Shown here: positions 44,641 through 51,785 of the stretch, piece by piece
How the letters are laid out: each line of letters starts with the position of its first letter
Numbering within the stretch: the first letter of the stretch is position 1
Assembly (NCBI GenBank): GCA_002384055.1
Contig: DGAU01000023.1
Location: 6,980 to 59,492 of the forward strand
DNA from: Flavobacteriaceae bacterium UBA4022
Lineage (GTDB): Bacteria > Bacteroidota > Bacteroidia > Flavobacteriales > Flavobacteriaceae
DNA: 52,513 nt
Reading direction: 5' to 3'
Program-made: the position numbers and the translations under genes
The notes under the pieces: model-generated
What the model was told of the DNA's origin: nothing
Seen by the model: only the letters and a program-made list of their open reading frames with translations
Databases searched by the model: none

Positions 44641-44857
44641 GAACATTTAAGAGGAGCACAATAATGTCCACTTTCTGACAAATAACCAATGAGAATGCAC
44701 ATTCGCTATAAGACCCATCACTTCCTGGGCAAACCTTTTGGCTCCTTACAGAACTAAAAGACTGCTCCTTTTTGATCCCTAAACGAATGGATATCCATAC
44801 TTCATCTACTTTTTACCCCAACCGCCAGAAATAAGTCGGCCAAAACACGGGCACGTC

Positions 44858-44886
44858 TTGATTCTGAAAAAAATGATTCATCTTTG
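44858..44886 (+). promoter_or_regulatory. Putative promoter for the SemiSWEET gene
   Basis: TTG at 44858-44860, an 18-base spacer, then CATCTTTG (44879-44886), one base from TAnnTTTG. The predicted start of transcription lies near 44893, which favours the ATG at 44902 over the one at 44896. Confidence 0.35.
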
Positions 44887-44901
44887 TCATAAACAATGCA
44901 T

Positions 44902-45156
44902 ATGGATTACAGTTCTATTATTGGACACCTCGCAGCATTTCTCACCACAGTGAGCTTTTTGCCACAGGCCATCAAAACGATTCGTTCCCGCGAAACGGAG
45001 CAACTCAGCCTGGTCATGTACATTATGTTTGTCTCTGGAGTCATATTGTGGACCTGTTATGGCGTCGCCATCGATTCATGGCCCATCATTATTGGGAATG
45101 TTGTCACGCTTTTGCTTTCAGGAACGATTCTTGTTTATAAATTGCTTGAGAAATAA
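44902..45156 (+). CDS. SemiSWEET sugar transporter (PQ-loop)
   Basis: 84 residues starting MDYSSIIGHLAAFLTTVSF. Three membrane helices; the family PQ motif is in FLPQAIKTIRSRETEQLSL (about 20-38). SemiSWEETs work as dimers that move sugars, such as sucrose or glucose, down their gradient. An ATG six bases upstream adds two residues; the promoter position favours the later ATG. Single gene, with the secreted unknown 77 bases downstream. Substrate is not readable from sequence. Confidence 0.9.
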   Translation: MDYSSIIGHLAAFLTTVSFLPQAIKTIRSRETEQLSLVMYIMFVSGVILWTCYGVAIDSWPIIIGNVVTLLLSGTILVYKLLEK

Positions 45157-45191
45157 ATGCTGCTTCAAAAAATTGTGTTGTGCTTGGCCTG

Positions 45192-45222
45192 TTGTTCTGG
45201 GCTTATAAAATTTGTACCTTCG
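45192..45222 (+). promoter_or_regulatory. Putative promoter (TTG-N20-TACCTTCG)
   Basis: TTG at 45192-45194 and TACCTTCG at 45215-45222, one base from TAnnTTTG, 11 bases before the ATG at 45234. The position rules out the longer frame starting at 45180. Confidence 0.45.
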
Positions 45223-45233
45223 TTAAAAACTAT

Positions 45234-45851
45234 ATGATGCCACGTATCTTCTTATTGCCCGTACTTTTATTGTTTATGGCCACGGCTTGGTCACAAGAAC
45301 GCCCGATAGAAATTGAGGACGAACAAAAGCTCAATCGCCTTTATTTATATGCGGTAAACACAAATTTACAGGCCTTTGATGTGGGCATAACGGTCACAGG
45401 CACCGGTTTTCGTCAGCGAGCTGGTAAAGTAAGAATGGTTCATGTGCCAGCGCGCTCGCGGGTACAATTATCCAGTTTGATCATTGAGCGTGGTAAAGAG
45501 CCAAAGTATGAATACACCCTAGAGGTGAGCTCCGAATTGTCCCCCAGAGCATTGAAGAGTGAATTTGAGTTGATTAAAATAGAGCCTAAATTTCCGGTAA
45601 CCATATATCAATCAGCAGGATGCGCTGAGCAATGTACTGCTTTAATTGCGGCCTTGGATGAGAGTCCTTACCGCTACACCCACACTGTTTTGGCAGATTA
45701 TCCGAAAGTTTTTGAGCAAATTAGTGGTCTTATCGTCGGTGGTGCTGAGCGGCTAGAGGCCATGGAAACCCCTATTGTCATGATGGCGGGCAAAATGTTT
45801 TTGACTTTATCGACCTATGAAGAGGTCATGGCCAAAATGGAAGAGCTCTAA
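45234..45851 (+). CDS. Secreted protein with C-terminal thioredoxin/glutaredoxin-like region
   Basis: About 205 residues from MMPRIFLLPVLLLFMATAWSQ, a clear signal peptide; upstream reading of the frame is outside the promoter. Residues 30-115 look like a beta-sandwich (FDVGITVTGTGFRQ then VRMVHVPARSRVQLSSLI). The last 75 (FPVTIYQSAGCAEQCTALIAALDE to VIVMMAGKMFLTLSTYEEV-like) follow a glutaredoxin pattern with two Cys in CAEQC (spaced by three), not the usual CxxC. Periplasmic, function unknown; redox role is only suggested by the fold. Converges with the next gene, 4 bases between stops. Confidence 0.7.
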   Translation: MMPRIFLLPVLLLFMATAWSQERPIEIEDEQKLNRLYLYAVNTNLQAFDVGITVTGTGFRQRAGKVRMVHVPARSRVQLSSLIIERGKEPKYEYTLEVSSELSPRALKSEFELIKIEPKFPVTIYQSAGCAEQCTALIAALDESPYRYTHTVLADYPKVFEQISGLIVGGAERLEAMETPIVMMAGKMFLTLSTYEEVMAKMEEL

Positions 45852-45855
45852 AAAT

Positions 45856-46509
45856 TTATTCTTTTTGGACAATGACCGATGCGCGATATCCGGTCAATAA
45901 ATTCCACTCTTTAGCTGAAACAATGAACCCATTGTCATCGTAGATATGTAATTCTGCTGTGTTTGGCCCACTACTACCTTGATTAAGGGCTTCAAATTCA
46001 ATACGATTGAACCCCTGTTCTAAGCGCAAAGTGAATCCAGAAAAACTACCCCCAAGGAATACTTGGGATTGCACCACGTCCCCATTAACATAAACACGGA
46101 TCAAATCTCCATCGACGTATTCGTGGTCTCTATATTTAACACTGACAAAATCACCTCCAGTTTTTAAATCACCCAAGAATTGATCACGGGCAAATTCTGT
46201 GGTCGGTTCTTTGTCTTGTTCAAAACCTCTAGGTGCTTGCCCAGGTACATGGTCAATCAGTCCGTCTTGCGCCGTCATGTCCAATAAGGGGTCTTCTTGT
46301 TTGGGCTCGGGCATCATCATTTTTTTATCCCGGTCTTTTAGCGGAATCGCTAAACTCACCGGCGGCTTATCGCTGCGCTCTAGTGTGGTGGGAGTCATCT
46401 GCTGGAAGGGATTTTCGCCTTGCGCATTTAAGCTGCCCGCATCGATCTGTGCTACTGCGCTATAAGCGCACCACATAAAGACACTGGTCATGAAAAGAGG
46501 TTGTTGCAT
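45856..46509 (-). CDS. Secreted hypothetical protein with C-terminal beta domain
   Basis: About 217 residues from the ATG at 46507-46509 (MQQPLFMTSVFMWCAYSAVAQ signal peptide). A -7 box at 46531-46538 excludes the ATG at 46533. The middle region is Pro/Asp/Glu-rich and disordered (about 35-100). The C-terminal 115 residues form a beta-sandwich-like block with DLIRVYVNGDVVQSQVFLGG, FTLRLEQGFNRIEFEALNQG and AELHIYDDNG. This looks like a secreted adhesion or carbohydrate-type domain, but no family is recognised. Lipid anchor absent. Monocistronic, convergent with the preceding gene. Confidence 0.65.
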   Translation of the reverse strand: MQQPLFMTSVFMWCAYSAVAQIDAGSLNAQGENPFQQMTPTTLERSDKPPVSLAIPLKDRDKKMMMPEPKQEDPLLDMTAQDGLIDHVPGQAPRGFEQDKEPTTEFARDQFLGDLKTGGDFVSVKYRDHEYVDGDLIRVYVNGDVVQSQVFLGGSFSGFTLRLEQGFNRIEFEALNQGSSGPNTAELHIYDDNGFIVSAKEWNLLTGYRASVIVQKE

Positions 46510-46530
46510 ATGACGATAAACTGCTGAATT

Positions 46531-46557
46531 CAAATGTACTTATTTTACAAAACACAA
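46531..46557 (-). promoter_or_regulatory. Putative promoter (TTG-N16-TACATTTG)
   Basis: On the minus strand TTG at 46557-46555, a 16-base spacer and TACATTTG at 46538-46531. Exact -7 consensus. It lies across the first codons of the longer frame, which supports 46509 as the start. Confidence 0.45.
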
Positions 46558-46623
46558 ATCCGGATGGCTTGACTTTTTAATAAAGATTTAATAATCACAT
46601 CCAAGAACGATCAAGCCCCTACT

Positions 46624-47349
46624 CTATTTTAAACCACCGGGCACCGTAGGGCGTATTTCGATTTTACTCGGCAAAGTTCTTGGTGGCATCTGGATAAGAT
46701 CCACTACCATTTGACCGATGTCCTCCTGTTGTATTTTCCAAAAGTCTTTTTCGTCAGGTGTGTGATTGTTGAAGTAAGTTGCTACCGAACCAGGCATTAT
46801 GGTTGTCATTTTAACGCCATATTCCCTGAGGTCTAACATGGCTGCCTGGGTGAATCCGGTCACACCAAATTTACTGGCATTATAAGCGCTGCCTGTGGCA
46901 AAAAAGTTCGTACCCGCCAAACTCGAAATACTGATAAAATAGCCTTGATGTGCGATGAGTTGCTCAGCGAAAACTTTTAAAGTATAGAACACACCCGTCA
47001 AATTGGTGTCAATGGTTTCGTGCCATTGCGCTAGGGTCAACTCATGTACCGGTGCAAAATGGCCAACACCAGCATTGGCCACAACCAAATCTACGCCACC
47101 AAAATCAATTATGGCGGCCTTTGCTGCGCCATTGAGTGCTTCGAAGGAACCTACATCGGCACAATAACCACGGACTTGACTGTTTTTGCAATGTGACTGT
47201 AATGCGCTGACGGCCTGCGCAACACTGTCTTGATCGCGTCCCGTGATGGCTACAGAAACGCCTTGCGCCAGTAATGCTTGAGCGATGCCAAAACCAATAC
47301 CTTTGGTGCCTCCTGTGATGAAGGCTGTTTTTTGTTTGAGATGGATCAT
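46624..47349 (-). CDS. Short-chain dehydrogenase/reductase
   Basis: 241 residues, classical SDR. Cofactor motif GGTKGIGFG (about 13-21), NAGVGH, and catalytic Ser-Tyr-Lys in SISSLAGTNFFATGSAYNASKFG (Tyr and Lys spaced by three). The TGRDQDSV turn after beta-2 has an Arg that favours NADPH. Substrate unknown; sequence resembles generic FabG-like oxidoreductases. Cytoplasmic. Diverges from the DUF3817 gene with a shared promoter region. Confidence 0.9.
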   Translation of the reverse strand: MIHLKQKTAFITGGTKGIGFGIAQALLAQGVSVAITGRDQDSVAQAVSALQSHCKNSQVRGYCADVGSFEALNGAAKAAIIDFGGVDLVVANAGVGHFAPVHELTLAQWHETIDTNLTGVFYTLKVFAEQLIAHQGYFISISSLAGTNFFATGSAYNASKFGVTGFTQAAMLDLREYGVKMTTIMPGSVATYFNNHTPDEKDFWKIQQEDIGQMVVDLIQMPPRTLPSKIEIRPTVPGGLK

Positions 47350-47404
47350 GATATTGCGACTATTTAATAGGGTTGGGGTTAATTACTCTTTGTATTTCGT
47401 CGTT

Positions 47405-47434
47405 CAAAGATAAGCCAATGAGCAGGTAAGTCAA
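47405..47434 (-). promoter_or_regulatory. Putative SDR promoter (TTG-N19-TATCTTTG)
   Basis: Minus-strand TTG at 47434-47432 and TATCTTTG at 47412-47405, spacer 19. Both elements and the spacing fit the Bacteroidota consensus, with the ATG about 56 bases downstream. Confidence 0.5.
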
Positions 47435-47443
47435 AAACATTGA

Positions 47444-47451
47444 TATCTTTG
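47444..47451 (+). promoter_or_regulatory. Putative -7 box (TATCTTTG) for the DUF3817 operon
   Basis: Exact -7 match, the same octamer as the divergent SDR box, 18 bases before the ATG at 47470. It lies past the ATG at 47440, so the shorter start is correct. No good -33 TTG. Confidence 0.45.
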
Positions 47452-47469
47452 TATCAAAATAAATACTTC

Positions 47470-47748
47470 ATGAATCAAGGCCATATATTTAAGTGGATTA
47501 GCCGTTTGGAAGGCTCGTCGTTTCTTTTGCTTTTAGGCATCGCAATGCCGCTTAAGTACATTTGGGAGGACCCTAGTTGGGTGCAAGTCATTGGAATGTT
47601 ACACGGTTTATTGTTTATCGCCTATATCGCTTTGGCTTTCATTTTGCGTGCACAGCAAAATTGGCCTTTCAAACAATTGATCGTCGTTATGGTCTGCTCT
47701 CTTCTTCCCTTTGGTCCGTTTTATGTTGAAAAAAAATACACGATATGA
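47470..47748 (+). CDS. DUF3817 membrane protein
   Basis: 92 residues from MNQGHIFKWISRLEGSSFLLLL. Three hydrophobic segments and the family pattern RLEGSSFLLLLGIAMPLKYIW, then VIGMLHGLLFIAYIALAF with the conserved HG in helix two. DUF3817 proteins are small integral membrane proteins of unknown function. The stop overlaps the ATG of the MscS-type channel gene by 4 bases, so they are cotranscribed and may be coupled. The start chosen follows the -7 box at 47444. Confidence 0.85.
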   Translation: MNQGHIFKWISRLEGSSFLLLLGIAMPLKYIWEDPSWVQVIGMLHGLLFIAYIALAFILRAQQNWPFKQLIVVMVCSLLPFGPFYVEKKYTI

Positions 47749-49013
47749 CTACAGTAGATGTATTAAAGATTACCGAGTGGATCAGAAATTATCTTTTTGA
47801 ACATGGCATGTCTTTGTTTTGGTCAAACCTACTGAATGCCCTAGTGGTTGTGGCTGTAGGACTGTTGTGCATTCGCTTATTGGACCTTGTAACCAGAAGT
47901 ATGATCATTCAGTTATTTAAAGCTTTCAGCAACAAAACCAAGACCACCTTCGATGATTATCTGGTGTCTAGTAATTTTCCTCGCTTTGTGGCACATTTAA
48001 CGCCTTTGGCAGTATTGTGGCATTTTATACCGATTGGCTTGTACGACTATCCATTGTCACAAATGATAGGGTACAAGATAGCTTCTATTTATTTTGTGGT
48101 CCTTTGTGTGCTGATCGTTCGGAGTCTTTTGCGCACAACCAAGATCTATCTCAAATCGGATTATGAGCAATACAAGGATAAACCCTTGGAGAGTTATCTG
48201 CAGGTACTGATGATGTTTACTTGGGGTACAGGGATTTTCTTTATCATTAATCTCATGACAGGGTTTAGTGTCGAAAGTCTCGCTTCCTTAGGGGTCGCCT
48301 CTACCATGATTCTGTTAATATTCAAAGATACTATCTTGGGATTTGTGGCCAGTATCCAGGTCTCAATAAATGACATGGTGCGCATTGGCGACTGGATTAC
48401 CTTTAGCAAGTATGGTGCAGACGGAGAGGTCATTGAAATTAACTTAGCCTCGGTTCGTGTGCAAAACTTTGACAACACCTATACGACCATTCCCACCTAT
48501 AGTCTTATTTCGGATTCATTTCAGAACTGGCGGGGGATGCAAGAATCTCCAGGACGCCGGATCAAGCGTTCGTTGCTGATCAAACAAAATTCGGTCGTAT
48601 TTTTGACTCCTGAAAAGATAGAAGACCTCAGAAAAATAGAGTTAATTCGCCCTTACTTGGAGCACAGACAAAGGGATGTTGACAAGTACAACACCAACAA
48701 ACAAAGCGATAAAAGCCTACTGATCAATGGACGTAATCAGACCAATCTTGGTGTTTTTCGTAAATATGCCGATGCTTTTCTACACGAAAACGCAGCCATC
48801 AATAAAGATATGTTTTTGATGGTGCGTCATTTAGCACCAACAGAGCATGGACTTCCTATCGAGATTTATGCCTTTAGCAATGATAAGCGCTGGGAGAATT
48901 ACGAGCACATTCAAGCGGATATTTTTGACCACCTGATCGCCTGTGTGGGCTATTTTGACCTTGAGTTATATGAATCACCTTCGGGAGGAGACCTTAAAGC
49001 CCTAAAGGCTTAA
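47745..49013 (+). CDS. Mechanosensitive channel, MscS family (YbdG-like)
   Basis: 422 residues. Five hydrophobic segments, then the MscS pore helix and beta domain: ESLASLGVASTMILLIFKDTILGFVASIQVSINDMVRIGDWI (about 185-225), a characteristic stretch, then EINLASVRVQNFDNTYTTIPTYSLI. The C-terminal cytoplasmic vestibule runs to the end (about 260-420). It opens under membrane tension to release solutes after osmotic downshock. Length and layout resemble YbdG rather than short MscS. Overlaps DUF3817; the next gene begins 26 bases later. Confidence 0.92.
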   Translation: MTTVDVLKITEWIRNYLFEHGMSLFWSNLLNALVVVAVGLLCIRLLDLVTRSMIIQLFKAFSNKTKTTFDDYLVSSNFPRFVAHLTPLAVLWHFIPIGLYDYPLSQMIGYKIASIYFVVLCVLIVRSLLRTTKIYLKSDYEQYKDKPLESYLQVLMMFTWGTGIFFIINLMTGFSVESLASLGVASTMILLIFKDTILGFVASIQVSINDMVRIGDWITFSKYGADGEVIEINLASVRVQNFDNTYTTIPTYSLISDSFQNWRGMQESPGRRIKRSLLIKQNSVVFLTPEKIEDLRKIELIRPYLEHRQRDVDKYNTNKQSDKSLLINGRNQTNLGVFRKYADAFLHENAAINKDMFLMVRHLAPTEHGLPIEIYAFSNDKRWENYEHIQADIFDHLIACVGYFDLELYESPSGGDLKALKA

Positions 49014-49039
49014 TTCAATCGAAGCCTAAAACACATATT

Positions 49040-49435
49040 ATGGACAGAGATGAATCTATTTTGAGCATGCGTCCAGAAATTGTTCAGACCCAAACCGGTG
49101 GATCTATTTCTGCTGAAGAATTATTCCAGAATATAACCCTACGCCCTATTCTTAAAGGCCAAAATGATTTGTTATTGGCTCTTTTTGATGCTTATGTTGT
49201 CGCGCACAAGGGTGTCTTTAATCGTTTAGCACTAGAGCGAAAGGGCGCCTATATTGATGCGGCGGTGCAGAAAGACGTCGCCTTTAGAAATACATTAAAA
49301 GGCATCGTAATTGGCCAAATGACCTCCAAAGAATTTAAGCACTATGGTGAGAATTCGGCATCTTACAACAAACGAATATCCTCCATGATTAAAGAAAGAT
49401 TCAAGAGTCAAATTCAGCTTTTAGGTCAGCATTAA
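49040..49435 (+). CDS. Conserved hypothetical protein (sometimes named glyoxalase without support)
   Basis: 131 residues, soluble and alpha-helical, no signal. Typical stretch is LRPILKGQNDLLLALFDAYVVAHKG and a basic end (ISSMIKERFKSQIQ). In Flavobacteriia similar proteins may be labelled glyoxalase, but no VOC-fold metal ligands or beta-alpha-beta-beta-beta pattern is visible, so that name looks inherited. Function unknown. It follows the channel by 26 bases and could be cotranscribed. It converges with the DUF2461 gene, with overlapping stop codons. Confidence 0.7.
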   Translation: MDRDESILSMRPEIVQTQTGGSISAEELFQNITLRPILKGQNDLLLALFDAYVVAHKGVFNRLALERKGAYIDAAVQKDVAFRNTLKGIVIGQMTSKEFKHYGENSASYNKRISSMIKERFKSQIQLLGQH

Positions 49436-50115
49436 TTTTCTAAATCCAGTAAAGACACGCCATTAAGGTCTGTAGTTAGGATGGCGCTCATCAGGTCCAA
49501 AAAAGGCCGCGCTGCCTGGCAAAGGTGGATGAATTGATCTGTAAAGTCAATCCCTAGGAGCTCTTGATCACTGAAGGCATGTTGCACATAATAGTGCTTC
49601 AATCTCATCAGGTCAATGTCTGGGTGGTGCTTATCAAATCCCTTTGGGGTTGTTTTCAAACGATCAATTTGGACCAGTTCCTTGAAAGAGTTAGCGAATA
49701 AGGGCTCCCGGATGATGTCTCTAAGCTCTTGAGCGTTGTATTCCATTTCTTTACGTATGCGCAATAGATCTCTTGGGTTTGGCCCAAAGAAACCTGCGGC
49801 CATATATGAATTGCCCGGTTCAATACGCAAGTAATAGCTCCCTCTTCTTTGGGCGCCCTGGCGCATAAAGCTCACACTGCGATGGAGATGAAATGGTGTT
49901 TTGTTCTTGCTGAATCGGATGTCTCGATAAATGCGGTAAGTTTTGAATTTCTCAATAACATCATTTTCGTTCAAGCCTTCAAAAATCGCGGCGTAGGTTT
50001 TTTTGAATTGGGTATCCATTGCGACGAAGGCCGCTTTGTTCTCTTGCATCCAAGGACGATTATTGTTTGCATTTAGAGCTCTGAGTAAAGAAAAATCGGC
50101 ATTAGTGATGGGCAT
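49432..50115 (-). CDS. DUF2461 family protein
   Basis: 227 residues, the family's size. Recognised by FKTYRIYRDIRFSKNKTPFHLHRSVSFMRQGAQRRGSYYLRIEPGNSYMAAGFFGP-type layout (short excerpts: RDIRFSKNKTPFH and YYLRIEPGNSYMAAG), followed by RIRKEMEYNAQELRDII. DUF2461 (TIGR02453) proteins are cytoplasmic, of unknown function. The start MPITNADFSLLRAL is standard. The stop overlaps the convergent gene, with the shared TTAA at 49432-49435. Confidence 0.9.
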   Translation of the reverse strand: MPITNADFSLLRALNANNNRPWMQENKAAFVAMDTQFKKTYAAIFEGLNENDVIEKFKTYRIYRDIRFSKNKTPFHLHRSVSFMRQGAQRRGSYYLRIEPGNSYMAAGFFGPNPRDLLRIRKEMEYNAQELRDIIREPLFANSFKELVQIDRLKTTPKGFDKHHPDIDLMRLKHYYVQHAFSDQELLGIDFTDQFIHLCQAARPFLDLMSAILTTDLNGVSLLDLEN

Positions 50116-50224
50116 GGATATGGATTTAATGGTTTAACCTGCTTTACGCCACACAACAGAGAAAATCAAAAGGTTGTCTGAAGTAAATTCCAGTCGTTGA
50201 CTTGAGCAGTTTTGACTGAGCGCA

Positions 50225-50728
50225 TCAATCAATACTGGGGTAAAACGAAAGTTTTATCCCTTTTCTTTGTTTGACTAATAGGGCAATTTGACCTATGTGG
50301 TAAGCGGTGTGTTCTATGGAATGCATAACAGCCTCAAGGGCGCTCATTTCAAAGGTTTGAATGCGGTGTTGCTGGGACCAAAAATTTACTAATGTTTTCT
50401 CTATCCTAAATGCGGATTGGTCCAAGGTTTCACAGACTGAATCGAATAGTGCGTCACTGGTAATTTTTGGCGCATCTTGGAACTCCTTTTCTCTCTCTCG
50501 AACCTGCCCTTTCGCTCCTAGTGTATGGAGTATATATTGGCTCATGTTGCCCTTGATGTGTTGCAATAAATGCCCTATACCATTGAGGTCATGGCCTGGT
50601 CGTACCCATAATTCATCGGTTGGGACATGTGGCCTTAAGAGGTTCAAAAGACGCTTCTGCTCATTTAATCGCCCGACACACGCGGTGGCCCATGTTTTTT
50701 CAAGTCTATTTTCAGATGAATTGGTCAT
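50225..50728 (-). CDS. DinB-like metal-binding four-helix protein (DUF1572-type)
   Basis: About 167 residues; an ATG at 50746 would add six. DinB/YfiT-like four-helix bundle with likely metal-ligand His in GHLLQHIKGNMSQYIL and HTAYHIGQIALLVKQ (two His spaced by three). Members bind a divalent metal; some act as thiol transferases with bacillithiol, which fits a genome that carries bshA, but that is inference. Cytoplasmic, single gene, 109 bases before the DUF2461 start codon on the same strand. Confidence 0.85.
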   Translation of the reverse strand: MTNSSENRLEKTWATACVGRLNEQKRLLNLLRPHVPTDELWVRPGHDLNGIGHLLQHIKGNMSQYILHTLGAKGQVREREKEFQDAPKITSDALFDSVCETLDQSAFRIEKTLVNFWSQQHRIQTFEMSALEAVMHSIEHTAYHIGQIALLVKQRKGIKLSFYPSID

Positions 50729-50825
50729 AACGTGGTGATAAATCAATCAAATATCTGCCAATTTGACGTCATTTCAAAGGGAGAATATTTGTATTTTTAA
50801 ATTGTATTTAACGGTATCATAATCT

Positions 50826-51047
50826 TTGATGAAAACCACTTGGGCGGTTTTATTGGTGTTTTTAATCTGGGGCTTATTTGGGCTCTGGTTTTATGATTTT
50901 CTTGGTGCGCACACTTTGCGGGACGCCCCGCCGAGAATCCCTCATACTGAGTCTGACTTGGGTAGTGAAGACACCGAAAATTTGAAAGCGTTAGCGGACC
51001 AAAGGGTTGTGTCCGAGGGTCAAAATGACACGGAAACATCGCGCTAA
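50826..51047 (+). CDS. Small single-pass membrane protein, hypothetical
   Basis: 73 residues (the second Met at 50829 gives 72). One helix (WAVLLVFLIWGLFGLWFYDFLG, about 6-27 in short form LLVFLIWGLFGLWFYDF) is followed by a polar, acidic tail. No cysteine, no motif. A promoter-like TTG-N18-AATATTTG lies at 50763-50791. Could be a real inner-membrane anchor protein or the stub of an OmpA-type gene; I found no continuing frame. Codon use is unremarkable. Converges with the barrel protein across a hairpin. Confidence 0.45.
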   Translation: MMKTTWAVLLVFLIWGLFGLWFYDFLGAHTLRDAPPRIPHTESDLGSEDTENLKALADQRVVSEGQNDTETSR

Positions 51048-51068
51048 AATAGAATGCCCTGCATTTAG

Positions 51069-51083
51069 CCGCCTGGATGGCGG
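51069..51083. terminator. Possible weak bidirectional hairpin
   Basis: CCGCC/GGCGG stem (51069-51073 with 51079-51083) and loop TGGAT between convergent genes. There is no T-run on either side, so it may only slow polymerase. Confidence 0.3.
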
Positions 51084-51125
51084 TATCATTAGTTCGTTAG
51101 AACCTGCGTATTTCCTTGTGGCTTG

Positions 51126-51704
51126 TTATAAAAAGGAATAACCCAAACTCAAGGAGAATAAGCTAGTCTTCCCTCCTGTTTCTAAGATGTTTTCCAAACC
51201 TGCGGTGTATTCAAATGGATTATTCACTTCGGTAAGTCCAAAGGCATAACGTCCCTCAAGTCTTAGGCCTAAAGGAATATCGAACCCAATCCCTAATACG
51301 GCAGACCAATCTATCGCATTGGTTTCAATCGAAGCACCAATTTGATTGACAACACTTAAGGCTTCCTCTTGAAGTAGGATACCCAATTGAGGCCCAAAAT
51401 CAACATGGAAACGATCGGTAAGGTATATTTTGAAAAGCACGGGGATCGCTACATAGTCAAGATTAAATTCACCATAGTCAAACTCAGCACCCTGCTGGCT
51501 ATAAAGCATGTCGGCCTGAAAGCCGAAACGTTCATTGAACTTAACTCCGGCAAACACTCCGGCAGTAAAACCGCTACGCTGCTGGGTTACACTAATGTCA
51601 CGGAGGTTCGAAAAGGTCAAGCCTGCCTTAACGCCAGCCTCTAATCCTTGAGCACTCAATGCGCTCGTGGTTAAAAAAATAATGGTGTATAATATTTGCT
51701 TCAT
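51126..51704 (-). CDS. Outer-membrane beta-barrel protein (porin family, PF13568-like)
   Basis: 192 residues. Signal peptide MKQILYTIIFLTTSALSAQG, then an eight-stranded barrel with family marks GVKAGLTFSNLRD, FTAGVFAGVKFNERFGFQADMLYSQQGAEF, and closing SLSLGYSFL (terminal Phe/Leu signal). Outer membrane; no size of pore or ligand can be read. Divergent from xerD with no clear -7 box. Confidence 0.87.
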   Translation of the reverse strand: MKQILYTIIFLTTSALSAQGLEAGVKAGLTFSNLRDISVTQQRSGFTAGVFAGVKFNERFGFQADMLYSQQGAEFDYGEFNLDYVAIPVLFKIYLTDRFHVDFGPQLGILLQEEALSVVNQIGASIETNAIDWSAVLGIGFDIPLGLRLEGRYAFGLTEVNNPFEYTAGLENILETGGKTSLFSLSLGYSFL

Positions 51705-51785
51705 GGCTCTTCTGTTTATTGATTTTATGCTAATTTAAGGCTAAATTATTATTCAGCGTAAAAGCACCGATTATTGTTGGACAAA

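Larger units (their letters stand above)
44340..44901. other. Gene-free gap between the MFS pump and the SemiSWEET gene
   Basis: Longest non-coding stretch (562 bases). It holds the MFS promoter and palindrome at its left end, a perfect 16-bp AT-rich palindrome at 44625-44640, and the SemiSWEET promoter at its right end. The remainder shows no ORF above about 25 codons without a stop and no tRNA-like structure. A small RNA is possible but not supported. Confidence 0.6.

Noticed and set aside
44640..44879. Leftward frame open for about 80 codons except for one stop, in the long gap
   Set aside because: No motif or family is recognisable; the stretch is short enough to be chance, so I do not call a pseudogene.
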